A stretch of DNA of 64,000 bases from Gadus chalcogrammus (GCF_026213295.1 NC_079417.1:248158-312157), one strand, 5' to 3'; numbered from the stretch's first letter, positions 33,012-44,656 are shown. Notes: generated from the sequence alone by a model not told the origin. Numbers and translations: made by a program.

Positions 33012-33527
33012 AATCCGGGTAACTCAGGGTTACAATAGTAAATAAAGACGCATAAAGAAACCAGTAGGTGGCCGTAATGCACATGTTTGTTTGCCAACTG
33101 CCAATAAAACCAAAAAGAAGAAGAAGAAGAATCATTCTCCTTCTCTCGACCCTGCTCCCAACTGCAACAGGCTGTATCATGTGGCATTGTATTGTCTTGT
33201 ACTGTGATATGTCATAACTTTAGCAGTCTAGGTAAACATAGGGGTGAGTAGCTTGTTGGTTTACCGTTGTTTTCTCCTGTTTATCACGTAGGGAGTCAGT
33301 GAGAATCCTGTAAACTTTGCTTTCTTTGGTTTTGTCGGTTGGGGAAGTTAGTTTTGGGTTAGATTGTTTTTGTTTGTTGTTTTGGCTATGCTCACCCCGA
33401 GGCTCCATCAATTGAATAAACCTATGCTAGACTGCAGCCCTGTGTGCCTGGTCGTCCTTGGGAGTGGGGAAAAGAGGGGAGCACCATTTGTTATGTCCGG
33501 TACCCCTAGGCAGGTCGTAACAATTGT

Positions 33528-33868
33528 ACAACACAATCATCTAATAATTTTTCGTAACGCTCTTCCATCTTCTTGGCTGCATTAAGACGAGGCTCGGGTC
33601 AGACAAAGATCGGGATCCACACATGATAAGGGATGAAGTTATTTATTAGAATAAAGTAAGTATCATGAAATCTGTAAGGGGATTAGTGTAACGTATGGTA
33701 GATTAGAAAATGTGCGATTATATGGTTTGGACAGAAAACCAGTACCAAAATCACAAGGACCGACCGAGCCAGAACGGAGGAAACTTAACACAGACAAAAC
33801 AAATACTGGGAACAACAAACCATCTTTACCATGTTGGAAATACCCAAACAAAATGCAACAAACCAAAC
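33528..33868. other. Palindrome spacer, middle segment
   Basis: About 340 bp between the solo LTR and the Harbinger element. I do not recognise it. With 35582-36053 it forms the sequence into which the Harbinger inserted. Confidence 0.45.
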
Positions 33869-33871
33869 CTG

Positions 33872-35578
33872 GGGCCGTATTCACAAAGGATTTTAGGGCT
33901 AAAAGTAGGTCCTAACTGGCGAATTTAGGAGTAACTCCTAAAAATAATGGGCGTGTCACTCTTAAATTTAGGACTCCTAACTTTTTTCACTAAGAGCAAT
34001 TCACAAAGTATTCTAGGCCTAAAAGTAGCACCTAAGTCTAGGAGAGCTTAAAAGTCCTCAAGAGGAGTCCTAACTCAGTAAGACCTATTCACAAAGAATC
34101 GTAAATGCCTGCGAGACGAAATGTTAGGGTATTAAACTTGTTGTGGAGTTAATCGCAATGCAATAACATCCCCGACTAACAGGAATAATCCGATTAATCC
34201 CGAAAGAAAATGTTTGGCCACACTACGTTATTTAGCAACAGGGGAAATGCTACTTTGCAATGCCGACGATTTAAAAATATCGCAACCATCAGTCAGCCGT
34301 GCCATAAACTTTCCTTTGGACATTCAACAATTACACAGGATCAAAGCCAACTTCATGGCAATTGCAGGTATGCCCGCTGTGGTCGGTGCTATTGACGGGA
34401 CGCACATAAAAATAATTGCGCCATCAAAAGACGAGGACGTGTTCGTCAATAGGAAGAAAGTGCATTCCATCAACACGCAGGTTGTTTTTGATGCAAATTT
34501 TAACATAGCATACTGGATGTTGTTGCAAAGTGGCCTGGATCTTCAGCTACCCATGATTCGCGCATTTTAATGGAGAGCGGTCTGAGGCAGCTTTTTGAGA
34601 TGTACCAGTTGGGTGTCACTTGCTGGGAGACAGTGACTATCCATGCAAGACGTGGCTCTAGTCACCCTACCTCAATCCACAACCGGGAGCACAGTTAATG
34701 TATAACATGTAAGTGATTACGCATATTACGCTTATCCTACGTGTTAAACACATCGTATTGGCTGTTTGACGCCTTTTATTTGTTGAATCCATATTTATTA
34801 TTGTTTACTGATTTCTTCCATATATGCTAGAGCACACAAACATACACAAAATGTTGTGGAGAGAGGAATTGGGCAGATGAAACGTCGGTTCATGTCCTCC
34901 ACGGCGAAATACGCCTCACCCCAGAGAGGGCAAGCACAGTCATTACTGTATGTGCCATTCTACACAACCTCTGCAAGCGGAGGAATATTCCACAGCCAGA
35001 CGATGATGATGATGATGATGATGGCGATCAACAGGACAATGAATTTGGCCATGTGGAACCGAGTGGACTGGCATTTAGGGATCACTTTAAAAACACATTT
35101 AGGTAAACACCTTGGCAAAAATCAGTCAACACTTGTGTAGTTCATAACATTTATTTTCTTTAAAATTTTACGTATTTTTATTGTTTGCTTTCTCTCTCTC
35201 TTGAACGTGCAGGCTACAACGTCATTATCGTGGTCTGCACAAAATTGTCATCATGCGTGTATTCTGCTAACTGCACTATAACTACTTAATAGGAATTCAT
35301 TTCTAGCCTAGGCTATTTCCTTGTTTTTCGGTGATTCAGTGGGCTCGCCTGAACAACCAATCACCGAACTGACTGCTTCTAAACTCGTGCACGAGAATTG
35401 ACGTAATCCATAGCAACGGCGCGTCACTCTTAGTTCACTCTTTGTGATTTATCCTTAGTAAGAGTAGGTCTCAGCGGCTTTGTGAATAACTTTTAAGAAA
35501 AAACTCCTACGTAAAATGTTTTAGCGCGAGTTAGGAGCACTCCTAGCGGTAAGATAAAATGCTTTGTGAATACGGCCC
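33872..35578 (+). mobile_element. Decayed PIF/Harbinger transposon, 1.7 kb
   Basis: The termini GGGCCGTATTCACAAAG and CTTTGTGAATACGGCCC are perfect inverted repeats. They are flanked by the 3-bp repeat CTG (33869-33871 and 35579-35581), the duplication length expected for Harbinger. Sub-terminal TAGGAGT/ACTCCTA motifs occur on both sides. It encodes a broken HARBI1-like nuclease. The usual companion Myb/MADF protein is not seen. Confidence 0.9.
34210..35105 (+). pseudogene. HARBI1-like Harbinger transposase, broken
   Basis: The first part (34214-34570) reads ATLRYLATGEMLLC, ISQPSVSRAI (helix-turn-helix), then VVGAIDGTHIKIIAP, which carries the first catalytic Asp of the DDE nuclease (DDE_Tnp_4 type). 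After FDANFNI it goes out of frame. The second-Asp region survives only as frame-shifted scraps (about 34545-34665). The C-terminal block (VERGIGQMKRRF, then ILHNLCKRRN in a shifted frame, then an Asp-rich tail) is at about 34855-35105. Several frameshifts and a possible deletion make it non-functional. Confidence 0.85.
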
Positions 35579-35581
35579 CTG

Positions 35582-36053
35582 ATCAGCAAACCAACATATA
35601 TGGCCAACCAACTGAACTACTGACCAAACACACCATTCTTTCGATTAGCCTATGTATATGGGCAGTGGAAAGTGTGCTGTGGGGATGTTGAATAGTGTTA
35701 ACATAAAACAAAACATGGAACCAATCCAAAGGTCCAAACCCTTAAGGAACCACCCTAAACAGAACCCAAGCCCACCTGCCTCTGTGGAAAGAGAGAGAGA
35801 CTGGCTAAAGCCTGCGTGGCAGACCTGCACAGGTGCACCTCATCAGCTGACAAGCCTCTCAGCCCCGCCCACTGGCTACCTGCAGCAGGTAGGCAAACAC
35901 AGAGGACCCAGCAGACGAAGGAGAGAGAGAGCAGTCACAGCTGTCACATCTGTTGCCTGAAGATTCTTTGTTTGTCTCCAACAAAACCTTCCAAACAGAT
36001 GAATCATTGGCTCATCCCAGAAGTGTCAAATTACTTACTTATTTTTTTTTTTT
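35582..36053. other. Palindrome spacer, right unique segment
   Basis: About 470 bp between the Harbinger element and the inner edge of the right arm. No gene or element is recognised; a T-run ends it at 36042-36053. Confidence 0.45.
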
Positions 36054-36752
36054 ATATCATACTCTATCCAATAATAAAGAAATTTGAATTTGAATGGTAA
36101 CAATTCCGACAAATCCTCGTCCTCGTTTTGATAGTCTCACTCACTGCCGATCAGTGTGTTCTTTCTGATTAGCTCTTAATTGAGATCACCTGTCACGCAC
36201 CCCTTTATTAAAGGGGTGCGTGGGTTTGGTTTACATTTCGCATCGGCCTGTGTCAAGCGAGGTTGAGTTTAGTGAGGGTTGAAAGTTTTCGATCTAGATT
36301 GCAGATCACTATTGTCACTTTATACAAACTGAAAGTATGCGTTGTTGCGTGTTTGTTTTTGTGGGCATTTGACTGAACAGCCCAGACAAATATTGCTACC
36401 AACATGGCACTTCGAAACAGACCTCCGCAGTGAGTAAAAGTTATTTTCCTTTATTAAATGTTGACGTTTTTGGGCTGTCTCCTCAGACACAAGCCATCAG
36501 TATCCCTGCTCTTTGCACCTTGACATGCATGTCACCGCTGTTTGTTAACCTAGCTTTGCTGATTTGTGTCTTGTGATGTGTGTGTGTTTTTCTTAACAGG
36601 TGTTAGATGACTGACAAGATCTATATGGGGGGGCCCCCTTTGGGCCCCCCCATACCAACTTAGTCTTCAAAGGAATCTAGTGCCATGGTACTCCAGTGTC
36701 TTCAAAACATCCTCAGAATACATGTGTATGAATGGTCCACCGAAGGGTTGAT

Positions 36753-36809
36753 CTGGAAGCCACCACGGTCCACGCAGTAATCTGCTGCATGGGCCGTAGT
36801 GGCTTCCAG
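36753..36809. other. 57-nt strong hairpin, right-arm copy
   Basis: The exact inverted counterpart of the hairpin at 30263-30319, with the same 25-bp stem and 7-nt loop (CTGGAAGCCACCACGGTC... and ...GTAGTGGCTTCCAG). Confidence 0.6.
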
Positions 36810-37769
36810 AGCCATCTTTCGGTCTTGGTCATGATTTGTTACAGTTGCCCTTCAATGTAGCAGGCTACGGGTTTCTGAAGAAGCCTGCTTTACGTAGCAT
36901 TGGAGTACAAATATTGTGCAAAATGCTCATGTAATTGCACTAGCACTGGTAACCTGTAGATTAGCTTAGTTTAACGTCATTCGGTGCTGTTTGTCAAATG
37001 TGTGGCTTACTTTAAGTCCACAAGGCCCTCTGGTAAACCACGTTGGAACACCCCTGGACAAGGTGATTAGTCACTGGGTGTGTGCTAAAGTTTTGTTCCA
37101 TTTTTCACTAGTTGGTTGAGGTTTGGTAGAATTGTTTGGATGCTAGCGACGTGATGGCGTATGTACAAGAGCCTACCGTGGCCAGGCCAGGCCACAGTTG
37201 CGACGGCCACGGCCAGATGGCCTAGTGTGAGTGCAACCTTGATTGCATTTGTATACTGTTACCATTGGATGTTTATGCAATTTGGCTTAATTCATCCGCT
37301 GTAAAGCTGCATTTGACTATTCCAGGGTCGTTTTGTACAGGCTTTCAATTGACCATGTTGACTAGTTTGTGGGAAGTTTTTTTTTTTTTTTTTTACCCTT
37401 GCTTACAATCCAACGGTTGCGACCACTTATGCAACTGGGCTGTGAACCTTGCATTTCTAGTTGCATATTTGTACACGCAAGCTTGTCCATTTCTATCGCT
37501 ATCACTAACACTAGCTTCAGCATTTCCTTGTAGGCCATTAGCTGACTTGTGTATTGGAGGGATGATTTGGGCATTTTAAGATGCTTGAAAACCTAAAATA
37601 AAGCAAAATGCGGCTTGTGGTAGATCTGCCATCCAAGAAAGGTTAATTCTTCTAAAGCATGATTAATAGTTTAGTAAATTTAATCTATTCATATGGAACT
37701 ATAAAATCCAAGACTGCAGCCAGTAACTTGGATCGCAATATGTGGAAAGTATTGGTCTTCATTTGTAAC

Positions 37770-38830
37770 CAGTGTTGGGTATCGTTACTTTTGAAAGTAA
37801 TCCGTTAGGTTACTTTGTTACTATCAATTAAAAGTAATCTGTTACGTTACTACGTTACCTATAAATAAAAGAAACATTAGAGTACTCGTGCGTTACCAAC
37901 AATTAAAATGCGTTTGGGGTGCGTGCGTGTCCGCCTAGCGCAACAACACACATCCTCCTTTAGATGCACCAACAGTGCTGACTGTTTATGAATCAATCAT
38001 GAACCTATAGCATAATGACAGGAAAGACAGTCATCATATTGCACGTTTTATTTAACAGGCATTCATCCTTTGATCATTTGAACAGCTTCCATGAATAACA
38101 TACTCCGGTAACAGGCAGTTATTTTAACAGAATGTAGCTTACCGTATTGGCTGCGCACAAAAGAACAGTGCGTCACACATAGCTTATCCACTTTACAAGT
38201 GCAGGCGCCTAACAAAGTGCTTAACAGGTAGGCACGCAACCTTTTAGAATTGGAAATTTAACTCAATTTAACCGTATGCGTTGCACAAAAGAACAGTGCA
38301 TGGCACTAAAAAAACATTGAAGAACTGAAAATGTTCGTGTGACCCTATAGCCCTACATTCATAACAATCACGTAGGCTACCTTTAGCCTATTTATCACCA
38401 AAGTAATGGTTGAAACGTAGGAGAAGAAGGTGCTCAAAACGACCACTATGTTCTTCTTGTCCTTTTCGCTCTGTAACTCAAAATAATGAGCGTACCTCCA
38501 GGAATGTAAGGCTATCTTCTCGTCCATCTTGCCGCCGTAACACACGTAGCTTACACACACAGGTGCGCGCGCACACACACACACAGAGAGCGAGAGAGAG
38601 AGATGCAAGGAGCAGGGCAGCAGCATCTGACTAAATGCAGAAAACCCGGGAATTTACTATCCTTATCGAGGGAAAATCTTAAAGTAACGGAGTAACGAGT
38701 GGTTATTTTGGAAATTAACGAGTTACTGATTACTGAATTCGCAAAACTAACGCGTTAGGTTACTCGTTACTGAAAAAAACGAATAAGAGTACTCTAACGC
38801 GTTAGTTCTAACGCGTTACCCCCAACACTG
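37770..38830. mobile_element. Non-autonomous hAT element inside the right palindrome arm
   Basis: The ends are CAGTGTTGGG and CCCAACACTG, with GTTAC-rich sub-terminal repeats. The 8-bp duplication TTTGTAAC flanks it (37762-37769 and 38831-38838). The left arm carries a single copy of this target (GTTACAAA at 29224-29231) with no insert, which confirms the boundaries exactly. No transposase frame remains. Confidence 0.96.
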
Positions 38831-40279
38831 TTTGTAACAGAATAATTAACATGACTAACTGGGTTTCTTCCATTTTCTAACTAGGGGGACTTGACTGGTG
38901 AGTCTACTGGATTAATCAGTAGCGGTACTTTGCCCAACAGATTTGATGGCATGACTACAGGGTGACAAAGACAATTATTCCCTGCCTATCAAAACAGACT
39001 TCTAAAACATATCTGCTAGAAGAGTTCCTATACTTTTTGTATAATTTGGTCATGCTGCAAATTTACTTTTTGTAGTTGCTCCATATTTAGTTATTTGACA
39101 GCCTCACCTGCTAGAAAAGTCTATTCAAATCGGCTAAATATAATGAACTAAATTAATAGCCATGAAATGTTGTCACTCATACTAATGGCAAATACCCCCT
39201 TTCAGTTGGTGGTTCAACACTGATGTCTCTCTAGGCTTGCGGGAGAGCTCACAAGTAAATTACACGAATGTCCTGGAGCAATTGGGAATACACTTTTATT
39301 TAGTCTACCTGACCAGGGACATCTTTGAACTATAGGTCACCTAACCCAAACTTTTCACTCTTGTTAGGTTGTCCTTTTCTCTTGTTTTAACCCGAAAGGG
39401 CTGAAAATATCAACATTTCAGGTATTCTGTTTGGATAATGTGCAAAACTTGTGGCTTCACTAATAAAAAAAATTAACGAATGTATTTTTCTTAATGTGGT
39501 TAAACTATTTAACGATTTGAATGCTAAATATTTCTGCTCAATTTGTGGTCAATGAAACTCAAATTTTTTAATTTGATAAAACACAACTATGGGTTAAAGG
39601 TATTTGCTTTGGGCATCTTTTGATATTTTTAGAATCTAGCTCCATTGCCGTTAGAAATGGTGTCTCCCAGTACTGCAAAGTGCTTCCATAAGTTTAAAAA
39701 AGAATGGGCAGAAAAGGAACTGCCAACTAAATCTATATAACATGGGTAGAAAGTTTCCATGGAAGCTCTTGGCTGCTGGTTCCCAACACAGCTCCACTGT
39801 TAGCCTGTGACCTTGCGTTTAACTTTTTTGGACTTTTGGTGACTTTCACAAAAGAGAAATGAACTGGTTAATACAATAAACAAGACTTTTGAAACTTCAG
39901 CTACATTTATATCTATTTGTACTGCCTCTAATTTCAACCCTTGACATGTTTGTCAGGTGATAACTATGTACCTGTGACCGCATATCATGGTACCATTTTT
40001 TAACTGTTTGTGGATATTGCATTAAATCCATATGCTTGAAACTTTTCAATAATGCATATCAACGAAACAATGGAATGAAATATATAGTTCAAGCAATTTG
40101 TGGGACTTGGCTGCTTTTACATTATTACTCATTTTGGGGGTTATTTCAATCTCTCCAACCTGCAGGTCGTGCGAAGAATCATGTGAATGGGAATATTCTA
40201 TAAATGTCTTGATATCATCTTTCGTCTCAACACTTCTGCTGCAGCCGCTTAAAGTCTCACTCCGAGAACCTTAAAATAT

Positions 40280-40890
40280 GAATCAATCCATTAGAAGTAT
40301 GAAAATATCTTCCCGGTGGCGTAACGGGGCAAACAAGGTGTGCTTTGACATCTACGTTTTGAGGCGATTGCAACAGTGCCAGACATGATCATATTTGAAT
40401 ATGTTTCGGGGTAGTAATTAGCTGTCGATTTTGGAGGCCTTTATCAATAATGACCAGCTATAGATTTGCTTCCCGATGGAGATTTCTGACAAATTACATG
40501 TTATTTAGCATCTACACGTTAAGCTGAGTCCAATGAGATCAAGCTCGCCCTCTTGCTACACCGAGATCATGTCCTAGACCAAGGTGTACCATGTCAAATA
40601 CATGTTACCATTTGCTAGAGTGTCATGCTTGGTGTCATTGGACTCAGCTCAACATGTAGATGCTAAACAACATGTCATTTATCACAAATTTCTATCGGGA
40701 AGCAAATCAATAGCTGCTCATTATTGATTAAGGCCTCCAATTTCGACAGCTAATTACTACCATTAAACATGTTCGAATATGCTCATGCGTGGCACCGTTG
40801 CAATCGCCTGGAAGATGTTGAAGGACACCTTGTTCGCCCTCTTACGCCACCGGGAAGATATTTACATACTTCTTATTGACTAATGAATTG
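40280..40890. repeat. Nested inverted repeat at the outer end of the right arm
   Basis: About 40280-40535 is repeated in reverse complement, with more divergence, at about 40622-40890. Shared landmarks are GGGAAGCAAATC, CGACAGCTAATTACTACC, GCAATCGCCT and TTACGCCACCGGGAAGATAT. The spacer of about 90 bp contains ACCATTTGCTAGAGTGTCAT. Confidence 0.85.
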
Positions 40891-42960
40891 TTTCAACTAT
40901 TCCCCCAGAAGTCTGGGGTCAAAAGGTCAAAAGGAGCCGGCACCACGCCGCTTATGAGATAACAAAAGTGAATGTGTATTTCTCTCATAACTTTTTGTCA
41001 TTAAAGAGAGGCCTGATTCTCAGATATGCATGTTGGATGGCTAGGGTGTAGGTCTGGGAAGAACTTCAGGCCAAAATCTTGCAAGCGAGCCGCTGGTCGC
41101 AGGTGCAACGAGATGGAGCACTTGCTGAGTCATTTCCTGTAAGGCTGGAGCCACAGGTTGAAGCGTATGAGTCCTTTGAGACCCCCTTTGATAAAAGGGG
41201 TTCTCAAATGTTGACCCTCAGTCACCTATTGCATCACTTCCTTTAGGGCTTCGGCCTCCTAATTGATCATTATAGTATAAATGAATGCCCTCTTTCATTT
41301 ATATGATACCTCCACCACTGGGACGTGGCAACAATTCTCCAAATCCATATGGGGGGGGGGGGGATGCTTGTGGACAGTAGGGGTGTATACTCGACATAAA
41401 TAGGAAGCAAACTCAGGAGAAGTAATGACATCTCACAAATATTTATTTAATAAATTGTTTCAATTTATAATAATCCAAAATCCAATGGCAAAACCCGTTG
41501 GCTTTTGTCGAGGGAATCCAGGGCGACGCTCACTTCCGGGTTGGCCAACATACGTCATCCCTCCACCACTCTACTGTACAAACACATGTTCAAGTTGAAT
41601 GAGAATAATAATAATAATTCTGCCATAGTATTTATTTAAGGGGGGGGGGATACAAGTCTTTTGGCCATTCGTAGTGTTGATCAGCAGAGAAATTATTTTT
41701 CCGCAAAGACGGTGACGTCGCTTAGCAACGGAAGACGCTGGGGTAGACAAGTCACCGGACTACTACCCATGCAAGTGAACGGAGCGTTCCACGGCATTGA
41801 GAAGACCCGTGTAATAAAGGCCTATAATATTTCTGTTTATGGCATAGATTTCTCCTCAGATTAGGCCAATAAACCAATGGTAAAATAAAAATAAAAACGC
41901 TTGATCAAAGGCCCGGCCCGAGTATAGTGGTGGGAAATATCGTCCCGACCTGGCCCGCGTCGGGCTCGGGCTCGGGCAGAGAATCTAAACACTGACTGGA
42001 ACTACTTAGCAGGTGTCTGTAGGCCTATATCAGGAGTTAATGCACGCACTGCAGCCAATCAGAATCAGAGTATTCCCCCAGACCGTGGTCTAAACAATAT
42101 TATTCACGAGTTATAAACAACCCCTACACATCAATATTAATGATAACCCTGTGGAAATTGCCATAAGTGAGAGACACAATTTCGCACGTTGAGCACACAG
42201 CTGTGTGACTCGTTTATTTAGTAAGAGAGAAACAGGAAATTAAAACGTGCTGAAGGTAAACAAATCCCGCATGGGCTCTGACGTCATGAGACGCTCGTAA
42301 TCCTTAAAAGGGACAGCGATCCCTGAACCACCAAGACAGTAAACGACATGCCTAACACAATTGAAAGAACAACACATAACAAAATGCTGTAGGTGAATTA
42401 TGTTACACTCACTACAACCCATTAAATACGGTATGATTTCTAGATGTCATGGCAACGTCCGCTCGCGACACTGGACTTGCGATCGAGGCATCGACGCGGA
42501 CGTTCATTCACATAGCCAAAAACAAGAGAATAGATGTCTAGATAAAATAAACATCAAGACATACAATTCTAAAAAGAACAGATGAAGCAGCTACCCTTTT
42601 TTCCTTCGCGGTTTGCCTACAGAGCAGCGCACCTGCATTTAATATATCCGTGTATTGTCACAATTTCTCAGTATCAAAGGTGAAAGTAGAAACGGGTGGC
42701 CAAAAGCTGTCATATTGTTAGTTATCACAGACAATTTTAAGTAGAAACGGGTGGCCAAAAGCTGTCATTTGTTAGTTATCACAGAAAATTTTCAACAATG
42801 AATGATCTGTACGGAGCTCCATAAGGGACATTAGGGAGAACGCTCCTGGACAGAACCTTAGTTTGGAAGTCATGCTTACGACAAATAGCCTACTTCCAAT
42901 TGAAATACAAAATTTAGAAAATAGGCCTACGTGTCCCTGATCACGTTTGAATAGATTAAA
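40891..42960. other. Spacer without recognisable gene
   Basis: About 2 kb. G-runs lie at 41351-41362 and 41641-41649. A 52-bp direct duplication of GTAGAAACGGGTGGCCAAAA is seen at about 42686-42790. Short frames show no family I recognise. Confidence 0.45.
42686..42790. repeat. About 52-bp tandem duplication
   Basis: Two copies of GTAGAAACGGGTGGCCAAAA followed by GCTGTCAT and TTGTTAGTTATCACAGA. They differ by an AT deletion and one or two substitutions. Confidence 0.9.
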
Positions 42961-43019
42961 TAACGTGACAGTGTCACGTATTTTCGTGAGACCATACCCG
43001 TACTTCCATGAGTATACTT

Positions 43020-43446
43020 TGTAACTGCAGGCAGTGTTTTCATGCTCTGTGGGGTTTTATATGTAATTCGGTCTTTGACCTCAAGGTGGACTCGTGTTAT
43101 TTCTTGTAAATGTATCCGTGTTATTTCTGGTTCGTTGGTTTTGTCGAGAAGCTTCGAGAAGCTAGTGTCGCAGCTGCAGACAAGTCACGTTCTATAAACG
43201 TTCTAAGCCTTTATGTTTCAAGCAGGCAACAAGAAAGATTTAAGCTAACCCCATTGGTTACAAGCAGGCAAAGTGGTTAGTGTTGTGTTTTTGTTACCTT
43301 TTGTTTGCCGTGAAGGATTTGTATGCTCTTGGGTAATTGTTTGTGTGTTAAACTAATTTCATGTCTGTATTGTATTGTAGTTCTACGGTGTGATTAAACC
43401 ATCAGTAAAAGGAGCCGGAGCCTCGAGTATTTCAATGGGCGTTACA
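43020..43446 (+). mobile_element. Solo LTR, 427 bp
   Basis: It begins TGTAACTGCAGG and ends GGGCGTTACA, so TGTAAC/GTTACA are inverted. The 5-bp duplication TACTT flanks it (43015-43019 and 43447-43451). A TATA-like TATAAA lies at 43193-43198. No internal genes are present. The strand is inferred from the TATA position only. Confidence 0.85.
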
Positions 43447-43451
43447 TACTT

Positions 43452-43900
43452 AAAGGAAGTATACTATCCGCACTATCTACTACATTATTTTTTCAGATGT
43501 GAGTGCTGTTCCAAATCGAGTACTCCGTGGTGCACTAACCGGAAATTACGATCACGACTGCCGCCGTGGCTCCTCCCCCGCAATAAACATCCCGCTTTGA
43601 ACGGTGAACTCTTTACGCCTAGCAGCTATAAAAACTATAACAACTACAAAATGACTCTATTAATGCAGGCTATGTGGAAAATGCGCCGACTTTGGCTCAG
43701 CCTGGCTCCGCCTCTTCCGCTACGTAGCTAAGATGGCTGCCGTTGAGTACGGGTGTGTCCTTCGATCCACACTTCAGGATTAGCCCGTTTTGAGTACGGC
43801 ATCCGGGTCCTTGAAGTATACTTCTTTTCGCCGGATCTGAATTGGAACGTACTGCATACTCAAATTTTGGCTAGTAAGTACGGACAGTACGGCACAGGTT
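43452..43900. other. Unidentified sequence rich in AGTAC and GTATACT motifs
   Basis: AAGTATACT, GAGTACGG, GTACGGCA and CGTACTGCATACT recur, partly in inverted order. Similar motifs lie left of the LTR (about 42995-43019), so the LTR may have inserted into a MITE. No clear ends were found. Confidence 0.4.
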
Positions 43901-44210
43901 CGAGCGTGTGCATGGGTTGAATTGCGTGTGTCTCACGCCGAATGCATGAGACATGAGAGCCCTGTACTTACGTGACACAAACCAGCACCGCAAACGTTCT
44001 CTCCCGCTTGAGATGACGTCTTTCTTTATAGGTTCATGGGTCTGATTCGCCGATTTCCCATGCTGATATCCCCGGAGATTCTCGGGCATCTTCGACAATT
44101 TGGCTATAGATTGTCTCATTACACGTTAAATAATATAATTATAGCCTAATTATATATATAGCCTATACATATATAGGCAATATATATAATTAGGCAATAT
44201 ATATATATAT

Positions 44211-44656
44211 TAGAGCTGTCAAGCGATTAAAATATTTAATCGTGATTAATCGCATTAATGTCATAGTTAACTCACGATTAATCGTGATTAATCACCAAAA
44301 ATATATATATGCTAAATATCCCTTGATTTCTTTGTCCCATTAATTCTTCTCATTTTAATTCTCTTATCAACATGGTGAAGTGCATCAGCTTGCCTTGTGC
44401 AAATTATTTTTATTGATAACAACATTGGCATATACTAATCAAAACAGGACGATACAAAAAAAGAGCCTATAGTGCAATTAAACGACTGCTTTGAACAAAT
44501 GTCATTTGAACATAGCAGTCAGGCTACTGCTTCTTTGTTGTTGTTTTTTTTTTTTTTTTTATAAAAGATTTGCGTTAATCGCGCGATAACATTTTTGACG
44601 CCGTTAAAATTGGTTTGCGTTAACGCCGTTAATAACGCGTTTAACTGACAGCTCTA
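44211..44656. mobile_element. hAT-type MITE, 446 bp
   Basis: The termini TAGAGCTGTCA and TGACAGCTCTA are inverted. Sub-terminal DNA is rich in GATTAATCG on the left and GTTAACGCCGTTAA on the right. ATATATAT flanks both sides (44203-44210 and 44657-44664). That fits an 8-bp duplication, but the site is low in complexity. A diverged partial relative starts at about 45905 (GGGCTGTCATTCAATAAAAA, then AATCGTGATTAATCGC). Confidence 0.8.

Larger units (their letters stand above)
31438..33142 (+). mobile_element. 5'-truncated I/Nimb-type LINE with 13-bp target duplications
   Basis: The insert is bounded by the 13-bp duplication AATCATTCTCCTT (31438-31450 and 33130-33142). It starts inside the reverse transcriptase thumb, encodes an RNase H domain, and ends with a short 3' UTR and an AAGAAGAAGAAG tail. 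That is the pattern of target-primed insertion with 5' truncation. A linked RNase H domain places it in the I/Nimb-like group rather than L1, L2 or RTE. It sits inside the solo LTR, so it is younger than the LTR. Confidence 0.92.
31208..33522 (+). mobile_element. Solo LTR (about 623 bp), split by a LINE insertion
   Basis: The ends are TGTTACGACC (31208-31217) and GGTCGTAACA (33513-33522), a perfect 10-bp inverted repeat of the TG...CA type. A 5-bp target duplication, ATTGT, flanks both sides (31203-31207 and 33523-33527). Inside are a TATA-like CTATAAA (31414-31420), an AATAAA signal (33415-33420) and two copies of a GGTTCCTCCCGGCCTGAGGG-like block. Removing the nested LINE and its duplication leaves about 623 bp. 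No internal retroelement genes remain, so it arose by LTR-LTR recombination. A 5-bp duplication fits Ty3/Gypsy, Copia and some ERV groups; I cannot choose between them. Confidence 0.9.
36054..40653 (-). repeat. Right arm of the giant palindrome
   Basis: Reverse complement of 27419-31016. Its extra length is explained by the 1061-bp hAT insertion plus an 8-bp duplication; without these it is about 3.53 kb. The remaining length gap to the left arm is mostly the segment of about 90 bp at 29377-29470. Arm identity looks like the mid to upper nineties in per cent by eye over matched stretches; no alignment was computed. Confidence 0.93.

Noticed and set aside
31208..33522. Full-length LTR retrotransposon with the LINE frames as its pol gene
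   Set aside because: The frames are bounded by their own 13-bp duplications and a GAA tail, have LINE-type order, and the two LTR halves join to one LTR.
43452..43900. Complete MITE around the second solo LTR
   Set aside because: AGTAC/GTATACT motifs recur, but I could not find matching termini or a target duplication.
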